This document shows positions 1-11,320 of a DNA stretch of 64,000 nucleotides, in pieces. Made by a program: the position numbers and the translations under genes. The DNA comes from Triatoma infestans (Eukaryota; Arthropoda; Insecta; Hemiptera; Reduviidae). Under the pieces are notes generated by a model, which saw nothing but the letters and a program-made list of their open reading frames with translations, had not been told where the DNA came from and did no database searches. Positions within the stretch are counted from its first letter, which is position 1. Every line of letters begins with the position of its first letter. The stretch lies in NCBI GenBank assembly GCA_011037195.1, contig JAAEAF010001553.1, positions 1 through 64,000 of the forward strand, read 5' to 3'.

Positions 1-102
1 GATGGTAGGATGCCCTTGATTTTCCAGAGCAGACCCTGGTGCCAGACTCGGTCAAAAGCCTGCTTTACGTCGAGAAAGATTCTAGCGCAAATCTCCTTTC
101 TC

Positions 103-795
103 TCAAGGGAGAATGAGATGGTGTCTACAACGCGGTGACACTGTTGTATGGTTGAGTGGCGGTGTCTGAATCAATTGGTGATCAGGTATTATATTTGATG
201 TTTCGAGGATTGGATTTATTTGCGTTAAAAGGAGTTTCTCTAGGATTTTTCCTAGAGTAGTAAGGAGACTTACGGGCCGGTATGAAGAACAAAGATGCTG
301 AGGTTTTTTGGGTTTGGGAATCGGCCTTATTATGGAGAGTTTACACTGAATTGGAAAATAAATGGTTCTTAGAACAGAGTTATAGATTGTAGTGAGGAAT
401 ACTATAGCTTTTCTTGGAAGATGTCGGAGGATGTGTGGGGTTATAAGGTCAAATCCAGGTGCTTTTTTTGAAGAAAGGTTATTTATTGTAAACTGAACAT
501 CAGACGGAGTGAAAGGTTTAGGTGGAAGTGTCAGAGGTAAAGGAGTGTCTAAGTCTTGTTTTAAGGTTTGATGGAATTGGGGATCATCTGGAATGGAAAG
601 AGGAGTGAATAAATTTGTGATGTAAGAGGCCAACTGAATAGCTTTATCTTCATCAGATGCAGCCCAGGATCCATCTTCACGATGCAGAGGTGAAGGAACT
701 AATTTGTGGGATAGAATGCTTTTTGTGGCAGTCCAAAGAGATTTGTCTTCTGTCGTAAGTGATTCGGTGTAGCTATGAAATTGTTCTTGTTGCAA
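103..795 (-). pseudogene. LINE reverse transcriptase, N-terminal part
   Basis: The 230-residue frame contains the typical LINE RT opening: a segment with SSKKAPGFDLITPHILRHLP (about residues 108-127), followed by IIRPIPKPKKP and SYRPVSLLTTLGKILEKLLL. In Jockey-type elements these are RT blocks 0-2 (fingers), which precede the catalytic FADD box. That box is not in this frame. The reading stops within the window, so the catalytic palm is frameshifted or beyond the edge. The protein would copy the element's own RNA at a nicked target. Upstream sequence in other frames (796-1034) continues the endonuclease-RT linker, including a KYLRLPT segment. Confidence 0.8.
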
Positions 796-1432
796 TAGTT
801 TAAGTTCAGTTCTGAGTAAGTGATTTAGTCTGTTCCATGTCCGTCTATCCGAGGGATAGCGAGTTCGTTGCCATCTCGAACGTGCACGTCTTTTTCCATA
901 ATAAGTGTCCGTTTTCGTAAAGGGAGTTTAGTCGTAGGGAGTCGTAGGTATTTGGAGTCGTGGAGTAATTTGAATTGTGGATTGCTGAATGGCTTCTTGT
1001 ATGGAGCTTGTAATGTAGTCTTCAGCACGGTCAATTTGCTCTGTTGTCTTTAATAGGATGTTAAGATTTATCTTTTCTTCTAGTAGGGTTTGGAACGAAT
1101 CCCAATCGACTTTACCTGTAATAAGAGTTGGTTTTAGTGGTTTGGGAAAGGGGCAGGTATCTAGAAGAAGTAATATAGGACTGTGATCTGAGGAGAGATC
1201 AGTTAGTGTCGAGATGTCAAAGTAGAAGAAAATCTCTGATGTTATAAAAAGTCAAGAATGTCAGGGAGTTTGGAAGGGGATGTGGGCCAGTTCGTTGGTT
1301 GATTTGGAGAAATGAAGTTATAGTTTTGGGATAATAGGAGGCTAAGGAATTTTTGTCGTTTTGGGTTGGCCGTACGACACCCCCATTGAGGGTGTCACGC
1401 GTTGTAGTCGCCACCAGAAAGGAATCTAGGAC

Positions 1433-1786
1433 CTAGGGTATGGAAGAAGGTAAGTAATTGTTGTTGGAAAATGGGTTGATTTGGGGGACAATATACAGCT
1501 GCAATATTGAATTGATTTTGTAGGGATATAGCGGTAGATTGGAGATAATCGGTAGAGTTGGAGGTAATAGATTGTGGGATAAGGAATTTCGAACAAGGAT
1601 TGCCGCTCCACCATGGGCTGTGTCATCAGGGTGATCTGTCCTGTACGTTGTATAATCAGTGATGGAAAAATGAGATCTACTTGTAAAGGGTGTTTCCGTT
1701 ATAAGTGCAATGTCTATTCGTCTGTCGTGTAGAAATGTATTAAGTTCATTTCTGTGGGCATTCAATCCATTAGCATTCCACAGCAA
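1433..1786 (-). pseudogene. LINE endonuclease domain, N-terminal part
   Basis: The frame begins MLWNANGLNAHRNELNTFLH and continues with IDIALITETPF and a GGAAILVRNSL stretch. These match the first blocks of APE-type LINE endonucleases (WNANGL, xALxxETxF, GGxAIxVR), which nick chromosomal DNA to prime reverse transcription. The downstream catalytic blocks (GDFNAKH, SDH) fall in other frames around 1140-1430. At 1426-1626 a second frame carries the same region, indicating a frameshift. Family membership is clear, but activity is excluded by the breaks. Confidence 0.75.
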
Positions 1787-1815
1787 AATAACTATTGAAT
1801 TTTGAGTAGGAGGAC

Positions 1816-2007
1816 TTATGGTGCTAGGCGCGGAAGAAGCTGAGAAACAAGGGTGTTAAGTAGGTTGAATAGGGGAGTTAAAAGAGATTCAAATTTTTGG
1901 AAAAAGGAGTTAAGAAGGGTTGTAATGTCATGGGAAGGGATTTGAGGATGTGATCTCGGGAATTTCCGGAAAAAATTCCCAACAAAAGTGATAGTCTCTG
2001 TACTCAT
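1816..2007 (-). pseudogene. C-terminal end of a LINE ORF1 (gag-like) protein
   Basis: This 63-residue frame ends in an amphipathic run (FFQKFESLLTPLFNLLNTLV) just upstream of the endonuclease start. Jockey-type ORF1 proteins often end in such a leucine-rich helix. Position directly 5' of the endonuclease is the main support. No zinc knuckle is visible in what remains, so the call is by context and the front of ORF1 is missing. Confidence 0.4.
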
Positions 2008-4290
2008 AGTTAGTGTAATGAATTTAATGAAATCCGTCGGTGTTTTTATGGATAAAATTGTAGAAAACTAGATAAATTCAGTAAAACACATTTCCGGTAA
2101 ACCGATTTTCTTCAAATTCAGAATTTTGGCAATATATTTAATTATTTAGATGATACAATTATATAATAAATTGAAACAGCACTTTAAAGGAAAACATAAC
2201 CTCCCGTGGTCTAACGGTTCGTCCAGTTCGATGATTAGTCGTTGGAATAGGGGTGAGGGTAAGTAGGCGTGGCTTCGGAGGGGGTGGGGATAAAGAGGAG
2301 GGGTGGGGGTAAAGAGGAGGGGTGGTTCAAGGCCGTAACTAAAGAGGGCCGGGGGTGAGGGGAAGTTGCCCCTCAAAAAAAGGTGTGCCAGCTGCCCCAT
2401 TTCTATACTACTGACATACTTTATAATGCCATAATAGTAATAATAATGTATATGAGAAACATTTATATATGTTTTAAATATGAAATTTTTGACATACCTA
2501 AACTGTAACATTTCTAGAAGGAACCGTTTTGTTCTGAGATAACTTGACATACTTATTTAAATTAAATTTTGATTGATTTGTTTGATTGATACGATTGCAA
2601 AAAAAAATCTTACTCGTGAGTAAAGTATTGTTTACATCTCTCATCCAGTTTGATGTACTTGTGCGCTCTGAACTCGAGTGTGTAAAGTTCTACTTTTGTC
2701 ACTTGTTAAATAAATAACTATTTTTTGTGTGTTGTTCTGGGTAAGTTAGCAATGCTGCTAACGAACCCTAATATTATAAAGGTGGTGAGACCGAACATAG
2801 CACTGAAGTAGCACTTAAAGAGGAAAACGTTGCAGCACACCCAAAAATTTAATTTGGCTGGTAAAATATTACATATAAAAATGATAATGAGATGAGGTAA
2901 AAAAACAAACAACAAAATACCTGGTGATAAAAGTTGTAAACAACACAAAGAGGTGCAGCCGGAAATACAACTCTAATAAATATTACATAAAACGGGTTGT
3001 GTTTTTCTTTGTAGTTACGGTTGTTTAATGGTTTTCTCGTATCACATTGAAAGTTCTAAATGTTCCATAGTGAGAGACAGAGAGAGAGATATGCCGAATT
3101 ATTTGTCCTGTTTTATGGCCACCGAACAGCTCTAAAACTTATGTACAGCACTCTCTCTCTGTGCTTCCTTTTAAATAATCAAAGGTAACCTTCTTAACCT
3201 TCTCTTCTTCCATTGCACCATCTGGGAGAACATCCTAACCACTACCAATCCCTCCACTACGGTTTGACCTATTTTAGGAACTTTACTAACTCCACAACAC
3301 TATCCATTCTTTGTCATGCTCTGTAACAACGATGACCCAGCAGTCTGAAATAGCGCGTGCCAAAATTTGGTAGCAAATAAGTCGTGACTCCGACAAAAAT
3401 ATCTGGTCAAGTGAAAATTACACGTAAATACCAACTATATTCAAATATATTCACATATACTCTATTCAAATATATGTATTTATTTATGATCAAATTACAC
3501 AAATTGCACAAAAATAATATTCATTAAATCATATAGCCTATGGTCAGTGACCGTCCGGCGAGTTCCGCGTTACATTACAAGCAAGTATCATAATTATATT
3601 AAAAATAGCAATATATCGTAATTCTATAATATTAAATTTTTCAAAAATATCGGATAAATTATCAAAATAAATTTTTAAATTATCTGATAAACAACTTCAA
3701 TAATTACTTAATACAACCATAATAAACAATAATATATGTAGCATATATTTCCATTTATTTATTACTTACTTAACTTGTCGAAAATCTATATATTAATTGC
3801 AATAAACATAACTAAATCCCATGAACCAAATCTAACAGTAACATGAAACAATCAAAAATATGAAATCGAATTCCGTTATCACATATTATATATGTTATTA
3901 TATTTAATATATATTATATTTTTTTTTTTTATTCGTTTAGTTTATTTATTCTTTATTATATTTATATTTTATATTTTTAGTATAAGAACTTATGAGAGCC
4001 ATTAAACCGAAATAACAAACAGAATAATACCAGTAGTTTTGTACAGTTTTCATCTTATACAAGTCTGTTTATACCTAGTATTTGCTTTTGTATAAAGTTC
4101 CTGACAACAATTGAGTTTGACCTTCGATAAATATTTAACAACTTATACGATATCTTTCTTAATTTTAAACATTCAAAATCATACTATGTTTTATTGAAAA
4201 TAATTTCATTTTTACACATTTTAAAATTACCTCTTTCGGCACATTGTTTAACACATTCTATCAAATTATTTATCTCTTGCTGTGTATCTT
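2008..4290. other. AT-rich stretch with no gene; G-rich SINE-like patch
   Basis: No convincing gene was found in 2.3 kb. Around 2200-2345 there is a G-rich patch with two copies of a GGGGTAAAGAGGAGGGG-like unit. It is preceded by a segment resembling a tRNA A-box (GTGGTCTAACGGTT) and followed by GGTTCAAGGCC, so a degenerate tRNA-derived SINE is possible but unproven. At 3070-3170 GA-rich and CT-rich runs face each other. Around 3580-4290 the sequence is very AT-rich. Confidence 0.4.
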
Positions 4291-5063
4291 TTAAGTCAAG
4301 ATCATGCTGTAATTTAATTTTTTTTTTTTTAATATTTTACTTGGGTACTCTACATTATCTTTTTTGGTGAACACTAATTTTGGCAGTAAAACATTGATTT
4401 TGTTACTAATATCAGAGGGCTTTACTGTTTTCCCCAGATTCAAGATCAACTCTATGGGCATATGGCAAGAATAAATTTCAATTAGCATTCTAAGGTTTCT
4501 ATTATATTTTAAACAGTGATAAGGTACACAGCACAGATTACTAAATGATGATCCTATAGGCCCAACAAATGCATATTCACCCTGATTATCATTCACTGAT
4601 CAACCATTTGATTTGATAATGATTACGCACAAATCATTATCTTCACAAAATCGTAACAAATGTTTGCCCACTCCATTCAACACCTTATCTTTTAACAGAA
4701 AAGAATACCGGCAAAATTTGTTTTCTTTATGAACTTTAAATATTACTAAATAATAATACGCTCGCTCATATTCTATTTTAATAGATAGTGAGATTCTATA
4801 ACCCAGTAAACAGCCTCCACTAGCTCGCCCGCAACTATACTCAATTTTACTACCTTTTATCCAGTGTAATTTATGCTCATTAAACAATTTTCATACCTAC
4901 TTATATTAATATTTATTATAAAAGTTTCATTGAGACAAAACAAATCATAATTTGTAACGAATTCTATGAAATTTCGATTGAATTTTATATTATTTATTCC
5001 TTTAATATTATAATATAATACAGAAATAGAAAAACTGTCAATTAAGCTTATATCACATGTCAC
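4291..5063 (-). pseudogene. LINE endonuclease domain, frame-broken
   Basis: Three overlapping frames cover one APE-type endonuclease. The first (4857-5063) has ISVLYYNIKGINN and YDLFCLNETFI, matching the NIRGL and ETW blocks. The second (4600-4887) has HWIKGSKIEYSCGRASGGCL, the GRxSGG block typical of LINE endonucleases, then LLGYRISL. The third (4291-4596) has YCAFVG-like sequence (YAFVGPIGSS) and downstream filler. The breaks at 4597-4600 and about 4860-4890 make it non-functional. The enzyme would nick target DNA for target-primed reverse transcription. Confidence 0.65.
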
Positions 5064-5126
5064 AGACCTATCGTGCGAAGTTCGAGCCGTAGATGTAGAA
5101 TTTAAAGCCTCATCTTTTAGACACAG

Positions 5127-6023
5127 TCATGGCGATAATTGCTGACTTCCTTCTTGAATTGTCAGTTGATCAGATACAGATGATTTAATATTATCCTTAC
5201 TCTTAAATACATAAGCGAAATTGTAACCGGTTATCACATTCAGCTCAGCAAATCCATCCATATCATTGATTGTTAACAGACCACTGTCTTCATTCCACAT
5301 TAACTTCACAGACATTAGTTACTATTAACTTATCCTCTCGCAAACGAATTTTCATCTCTGGCAAACTTCGCTTTATTTCTTTTCTCAATAATAACAGTTT
5401 AGTTCTTCTCCTTCTGGTTAAAAGTCCAAAATCTTGATTTATATAAATGCCTGTATTTTTTAAATTACTTAACTTGGACAGTATAGCTGATACATCCCGG
5501 TATGAAGCCAACTCCACGAGAACTATCTTGTTATCATCTTTCAAATTACCTATTTGAAATGCCTGTTGTATATTTATATCTTGAGTTACATTCAAAACGT
5601 TTCTGCACACTTCTTTAATAACTTTTTCATAATCATTATGCTCAGATAGACCACGGAAGTTTAAATTATTTTTTCTTGTTCGATTCTCTAATTCTTCTAT
5701 TTTATCTCTCAACTCTCTGTTTTCAAGATTATTGAATCTCTTTTTACATCATTATAGCCAGACAACGCTTTCCCCATTTTATTCTCTATGTTATTTAAAT
5801 CATCTTTGGTGGCCACCTTGGCCATTTGTTCATTTAATGACTTAATCATGCCCATCATAACATGTAGTCAGGCAGGTTGTATGCTACCACTAAGTGCTCC
5901 CATTTCACTTAAATTATCTGATCGAGAGATTTTACTTGTCATATCTGGTGAATCTGGGGCACGCCTTCTTTTAGACTCTTTAGCGCTGGGACCCAAGTAT
6001 TTCTCAATAGACTCTTGACTCAT
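5127..6023 (-). pseudogene. LINE ORF1 protein with coiled coil and RRM-like domain
   Basis: An ATG at 6023 opens a frame beginning MSQESIEKYLGP, with a short basic stretch (KESKRRRAP) and, after breaks, a helical segment with KDDLNNIENKMGKAL. The 140-residue frame at 5290-5712 then carries MRDKIEELENRTRKNNLNFRG, which is the coiled-coil end and start of the RRM-like domain seen in L1-type ORF1 (RRNNIxxxGxxE), and ends with RTKLLLLRKEIKRSLPEMKI. Such proteins trimerise and bind the LINE RNA. At least two frame breaks are present (near 5870 and 5740). Length with the breaks ignored is close to a normal ORF1. Confidence 0.6.
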
Positions 6024-6403
6024 TAATATTAGAGGCCAGAAATTATAATCATTAATATTTAATATTTATTAGTTTTTATTAAACATACGTATAGTTGACA
6101 GAGTACAACAATAACGATGCAGCTCTCCCCACTACTTCAAGTCCACACACTAAATCCACTACTATCTTCACTAGTTTTATTAAAAACTATAATAAATCTT
6201 TTTAATTTTCTGATTGTTTCGATGCACCAAACTTCATGAAAATTTAGTATAATATAGAAAAACCATAATACAATAAACTGTGCAATTTTTATAAATTAGT
6301 CTTTTATATAACTTCAAAACAAAGTCACTTAAACACTGTGCTATATGAACACGTCTTTACTCTACCGTGTCACTCACGGAATTCGAGTTTTAATATTAAA
6401 GAA

Positions 6404-6640
6404 TTACTCTTCAAATAAACTCCTCGCCTCCTCTTGTTCAGTCTGATTACCCTTTGCTTCATCAACCTTTTCCTCAGTTTCCGTTTGTATATGATCGTAT
6501 TTATCCCACAATTCCGATAACATAGTTTTGCGTGCCTGTAACACTCTAACCCATCCTTTTTCTGAAATTTTATTAAGAATTTTTCAATCCGAGTAAGATA
6601 CCCTTTTTACTCTTTCTCGCTTACCTGTAAGTTTATCCAT
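6404..6640 (-). pseudogene. Small charged reading frame of unknown origin
   Basis: Reading from the ATG at 6640 gives a basic start (MDKLTGKRERVKRVSYSD), one in-frame stop, then an acidic helical stretch rich in Glu and Gln (ELWDKYDHIQTETEEKVDEA). It lies upstream of the LINE ORF1 at 6023 and could be a leader ORF of that LINE or an unrelated relic. I do not recognise the family. Composition is more protein-like than the surrounding AT-rich DNA, which is the only support. Confidence 0.25.
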
Positions 6641-7149
6641 TTTTACTTTAAGAAATTATTAAATCGTATGAATACCTTTTCAGAAATGTATTTAACCCGG
6701 CATTTACCACGTACATATTCACACATTAGTCACCACGTGGGTGTCTACAAAAGGAATACTTTAAATGTACGAGTATTAAACTAACTTTTAAAAACTAGTA
6801 TATTTTAATTGTCCCATTTATTCTCATTTATTTATGGAATTTTTGAATATTCTTTTTTTATAAAGAGTTTAGGCATATCTCAACACAATTTCACCACTTA
6901 TTTATAAATATCGTGCAATACCAACCACTTACAGGGTGTCCTCATATGAGTTGATTATAAATAATCTCTGTATGTAAATCTCTTTGGAAAAATTTATTTA
7001 GGCTTACGAAAACATATTTTTAATATATAATTTAAAGAATAAGTACATTTATTGCAATATATTTGTTTTCCACATTAATTTTTTATGGTATAGTCCAAAA
7101 CATGTAACTCATAATGTCATATCACATTTAGTACTAAATGTACGTGGCT
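6641..7149. other. AT-rich stretch without recognisable feature
   Basis: Short AT-rich sequence between the small charged frame and the piggyBac remnant. Nothing repeated, coding or structured was recognised. Confidence 0.4.
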
Positions 7150-8650
7150 TTGCGTTGCAATTCTTCAGTTGGCATCTTCTTTGCTTTCCACACTTTCCTA
7201 TTATATGTTATCTTCCATAGCATCGTACATTATTCATTACTTTAGAATGTGACGTTAGTGGTCTACCGAGCGCAGTTCTTTGTCCGACACATAGTTTCAA
7301 ATACGGAACTGCTATTTGTCTTCTACATTCTTTGATGGAAATTGTGTTCTTTCCATTCACATTGTAAAGGCAATGTGTATTGGATAATAGCCATATCTAT
7401 AGCTCTGGTAAATAGGTACCACTACCATTTTTTCCTCTAATACCAATTGAATATTTTTCGAGATGCAGCAAGTCATGATGGTCCCATAAACTTGTAATAA
7501 ATTGCCAATCCGAGTAAGATACTGGTTGCTGAATCTGTACGATTTCTTTTTTCTTTCTACAATACCTCTGCACTTTTCCGGTTGGTTTTAAGCAATCAAA
7601 ATTCGTGCCTAAGGAAACGCATCTATTGATTGTCATTCCATCTGATCGTAGTTACTTGATTTTCGCTATCAAAAGCAAATTCATAATATCCTCTGTCTTT
7701 TTTTTTCGATGCTTTTCCTGATATCAATGGACAGTTAACTACTCCGTTTGCACGAATATTTCTACTTGCTTTAAACGTTCTACTAGCATTTGCAATATAA
7801 CTTGCTCACCTAAAGGAGTATTAGATTAGATTCTATGAGGGGATTGGCTCTTCAGCCTGCCGGCACCGCGACTCCCATGGGTCTATTGTGGAACCCCGTA
7901 AGTTGGAGACCCTACCCCAGTCCTGTCCTTTGTCGATCTGTGGAGTCTAGGAGGCTCCCAGGTGGTCAATTTAGAGCACCCTCTCAAGCCCTGTCCGCCT
8001 TAATAGACTTAATAGACCCTAGATGTTAGATGGATAGATGAAGTGGTTGGAAAGTTTGTATAGGAATGGTTTGAGGAAGGAAGATATAGAACTATGGTGA
8101 GCACATCTAAAAGAAGTTTTGGGTTGAGGAAAATCTACAATATTGGGGAAATCCTGAAAAAATAAAAAATTAAAACTTTTATCATGCTTATTTTCATTAG
8201 CTTTTTTGTTATCTTGGAAATGTATTAAAGATTTTAACTCAAAATAGGTACTTCTGCTCATAGCTTGTTTCACTAACAGAATTCCAAAATCTTCCTTTTC
8301 TGACCCAATAATCTTTTTGGCTAGGTAAGGTGTGATATCCAGAAAGAAACCATGAATACAATAAAAACGTTTATATCATTGATCGTAACACTACACGAAT
8401 GCTTGTTTTTTATTCAACCATTAAGTTCGTACACTCCTTTTCCAGTACAGAATGTTCAGCTAATTCGTTTTTTAGTTCATTCAAACGATGAATGGACAGA
8501 TTTTTATTTACGTCCAACTTGTATTTTGGATGTTTATCCATCCACGAGGAACTTTTTTTTTTTACATTTTTTTTAGTTTGAGCTTTTTATAACTTTCTTC
8601 TTCATCTTCCAATAAGTAGTGTGATTTTCATGTGGCTGAACTTCAACCAA
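7150..8650 (-). pseudogene. Decayed piggyBac transposase
   Basis: Scattered minus-strand pieces line up with piggyBac (DDE_Tnp_1_7) transposases. At 8019-8273 the segment MSRSTYFELKSLIHFQDNKK followed by ANENKHDK is the family's characteristic block before the catalytic core. At 7397-7636 KVQRYCRKKKEIVQIQQPVS and YSIGIRGKNG match the VxRYxRxxKxxxxxxxPxxI and KYSxxIRGKKW blocks. Around 7150-7260 a Cys-rich tail (KCGKQRRCQLKNC) fits the C-terminal zinc finger. The central catalytic region is largely missing where a GC-rich segment (about 7826-8030) sits. The enzyme would cut and paste at TTAA; terminal repeats were not found here. Confidence 0.75.
7826..8030. repeat. GC-rich insertion inside the piggyBac remnant
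   Basis: About 200 bp of markedly GC-richer sequence (for example CAGCCTGCCGGCACCGCGAC) abruptly interrupts AT-rich piggyBac sequence. Piggybac protein similarity stops on one side and resumes on the other. It might be a SINE or a LINE fragment; no poly-A tail, target duplication or protein match was recognised. Boundaries are estimated from the change in composition. Confidence 0.4.
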
Positions 8651-10429
8651 GCCAGAAACCCAGCACTCCTACAACGGGCATTTCGTTTTTGTCATCGTTA
8701 TGTTTCATAACGCAAATTCGTTTCGCAACTGTAAGTTGATACGAAGAATGCCAAATCTTTTTGTACATTAATCCAGAATATGGTTTAAAAGATTTCTAGA
8801 TTTAAAGAAGGATTAAAAAAGAAGCATATTTTGGTAAGTTATTTTCCCTTGTTTTCAAAAATGTTGGAAAAGGGAATCAAGGAGTTACTTTTAACAACGG
8901 TTTGAAAAATAATTTTAATGTTTGTTTTTTCTTGAAAGAGGAGCCAATTTGTGTCACAGCTTCATAATAAATTTAGTCCTTTCCTTGTGAGTGATAACTT
9001 CACATTCATAAATATGCGATTGAACTGAGAAGGAAAGATCATGTCAACCATTGTTGATCATTAGTTCTTGAAATTTGTAAGCTTATTTTAATATTTTAGA
9101 AGTTGTTAATTTTGTATGTAAAACGCTATCAGTACCAGTCATCTAGTACCAGTACGAAAGCATTTTTGTAACAGTGCCATCTAGCGGCCATTAGTAATTT
9201 AAATAGTTTCATTTCAGTAAGATCTGATCAGTCAGTCTGACATGTTGTTTTGTACTGTAAACACCCAGCAGTGTCATATACAGTTCTTTAGTATGTTTTA
9301 ATGCACAGGTCCTACACACAAGTTGTTTAAATAACATTTGTAACACCTAGCAGTGTATCAATAAATTATTGGTTATAGCAGTAAATCTCAGTTTATTATT
9401 ATTATATGTTTGGTGATCCAACGACAGGACTATTACAGTCGATAAATTACATTAACAACAGTTCATGATTTCATCGATTAAATTATAAAATCGTTTTAAC
9501 ACTATTGACAGTCTTAGCCATTTAATTCTCCGTTTGATAAGGAATATCATTGAAACAGATTCAAATATTTCGTTATAAAAGTTATGAATTGACGATTGGT
9601 ATGTATACAATGCTCGTCCACGAATAAAAATTTAACTATTTCTGTTACAACAGATATAACGTGCTTTAGTTTTAGAACTTTTTTTTGCTAAGTATTTCTT
9701 GATGTGACAATGTAAACAATTTATTATTTTTTTCTTAAGAATGCGCTTTATTTCATTACTTATTCTTTGTAATAATCCAGTGTTTTTAACCTATAAAACT
9801 AGGACACCCATCATCGGTTGTGATATTGACCATTTTCTCCCACTTTTTTTACATTTTTTTTTTTTTGCAAAACTTCTTGAAGCGCCTTAAAAAAGTCTTC
9901 ACCAGTAGTTGTATTTTTCATAGGCCATACAGAGAGTAGAATTTAGAATTAGAAATTTATTAGTTTTATAGGTTACAACCTGTAACAAAGGAGTTGTGGC
10001 TCATCTTTCACAAATTTAAAGAAAAAAATAAAGTAAATACTTAGAATTGTTGTGTTTTTTTTTATTTAAATTAAGAACACGTTTAAAACTTTTTAATTAA
10101 AATAACTTTATTAATTTTATAACTAAATATCTTACTAAACATTAGCTAATACTTATATAACTTATTATTTTTTGTTTAATAATAATAATGTATTTATTAT
10201 TGATTAATTACAAAAACTACTATTTACAAATAAACGAATTCATACTATGCATGGACAATAGTCCATCTGCCGAGTTGCGTCGTAAATATTTCTTTAATTT
10301 GCATGCATATATGTATATATTTATAACAAAATAATATATAAACAGAAAACTAAAACCAAAACTAAACAGAAAATAAGCAGAAATATTTCTAGATTCTTTG
10401 AAATATATAAAACAAATAAAATTATTATA
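8651..10429. other. No gene; possible LTR remnant near 9130-9420
   Basis: No supported gene. At about 9130-9420 the sequence looks like the end of a plus-strand LTR with leader: an AATAAA signal (in CAATAAATTATTGG), then a T-rich tail and TTTGGTGATCCAACGACAGG, which resembles the LTR/primer-binding-site junction of some Gypsy elements. No second LTR was found, so this is tentative. The remainder (9421-10429) is AT-rich and featureless. Confidence 0.3.
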
Positions 10430-11320
10430 TTACATTTTTACTAAAAATAAATATATATTTGTAATAATTACCTTCACATCTATTGACATTGAACTTGATG
10501 CTGTATTGATGGCATTTGATATAATGTGAGCATTACAATCAATTCCCAAAATATTTCGTTTCAGAAGATCTTGTAATTTTGTGTACACATTATTGACACC
10601 TTTACGGGTGCGTCTTCCAAAATTAGTATTTGTGTTATCAGCCGAGAGCGCCAAAATTTTCTTATTCAAATTGTTGTCTGTTATAACTCGAAATAACTGA
10701 TTAGACAAAATGTCTGATGTTTCCCCTTCGATTGATTCCAAATTTAAAATCTTAATTTGAATACCGTTCTTAATATCGAAATACCTTACTAAAATTGGAT
10801 AAAGTTTTATTTGATTGTGATTCGATCCGTCTGATAGAATAGATATATGTGATACAGAATCCAGATTTTCTGATAGCATTTTCTTGCAGTATTCATTAAA
10901 TACGCTGGTTACGATAGACTCACATTTTGTTCGCGGACAAGAAAATTTTTCATCACAGAATTTTTTTAATAATTTAATAGTGCAGTCCATGCTGCGAAAA
11001 CTTTGATTATGGATTATTGTGTGAAAAGCGAAAGTACCCTCCATAACTGCCAATTTTTTTTCATTAGTTCCAAAAGTATTCCCTTTAAACAATGTTGTCA
11101 GTTTGGATGTTGACGCTGCTGTGTCATGAGACGTTTTATGTACTTTAGTTTCAATGTGTGCCGTTATTGCACTATGTCCATGAATTGCAATTGAAAATTC
11201 CCTATTGCAGATTGTGCATTTAACCAAGGAGTCATCATTTCGATTTTTAACTACAATGAACGGAAACTCTTTTTTTAAATTTTCGTTTAAACGATTTTTC
11301 CTTCTTTTGTTATCGCTCAT
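10430..11320 (-). CDS. BED-type zinc-finger, hAT transposase-like protein, truncated
   Basis: The 296-residue frame begins MSDNKRRKNRLNENLKKEF. It contains a C2H2/BED-like finger near residues 34-62 (VKCTICNREF, then H..H in HIETKVHKT). The body has blocks seen in hAT-derived host-like proteins: FAFHTIIHNQSFRSMDC, SHISILSDGSNHNQIKLYP and ILGIDCNAHIISNAINTA. In full-length relatives the last block is followed by a long hAT domain ending in a dimerisation motif. Here the frame ends soon after it (FLVKM), so it is truncated to less than half length or continues through an intron. It is the longest intact frame in the first 16 kb. It could be a domesticated gene fragment; a transposon relic is more likely. 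Confidence 0.55.
   Translation of the reverse strand: MSDNKRRKNRLNENLKKEFPFIVVKNRNDDSLVKCTICNREFSIAIHGHSAITAHIETKVHKTSHDTAASTSKLTTLFKGNTFGTNEKKLAVMEGTFAFHTIIHNQSFRSMDCTIKLLKKFCDEKFSCPRTKCESIVTSVFNEYCKKMLSENLDSVSHISILSDGSNHNQIKLYPILVRYFDIKNGIQIKILNLESIEGETSDILSNQLFRVITDNNLNKKILALSADNTNTNFGRRTRKGVNNVYTKLQDLLKRNILGIDCNAHIISNAINTASSSMSIDVKVIITNIYLFLVKM

Larger units (their letters stand above)
1..2007 (-). mobile_element. Decayed Jockey-like non-LTR retrotransposon, cut by window edge
   Basis: In minus-strand order this block reads the end of ORF1 (1816-2007), an apurinic endonuclease start (1433-1786), a linker in several broken frames (796-1432) and the front of a reverse transcriptase (103-795). 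That is the usual order of a Jockey-superfamily LINE. Frames change at least three times, so no functional polyprotein remains. The RT fingers/palm end at the window edge, so the rest probably lies outside. Clade assignment (Jockey rather than R1 or CR1) rests on general look only. Confidence 0.8.
4291..6023 (-). mobile_element. 5' half of a LINE (ORF1 plus endonuclease)
   Basis: Minus-strand order is ORF1 (6023 to about 5127) then the endonuclease (5063 to 4291), without RT. ORF1 resembles L1-type RRM proteins rather than zinc-knuckle ORF1s. The 3' end stops near an A-run (minus strand, about 4330), so the copy is truncated or the 3' half was lost. A related 3' half may be the LINE at 12392-15784, but that pairing is inference only. 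Confidence 0.65.

Noticed and set aside
2146..2550. 134-aa minus-strand frame
   Set aside because: Low-complexity translation of the G-rich patch (Pro/Leu runs); no domain.
8352..8576. Plus-strand 74-aa frame
   Set aside because: Opposite strand of the piggyBac remnant with a poly-Phe end; no domain.
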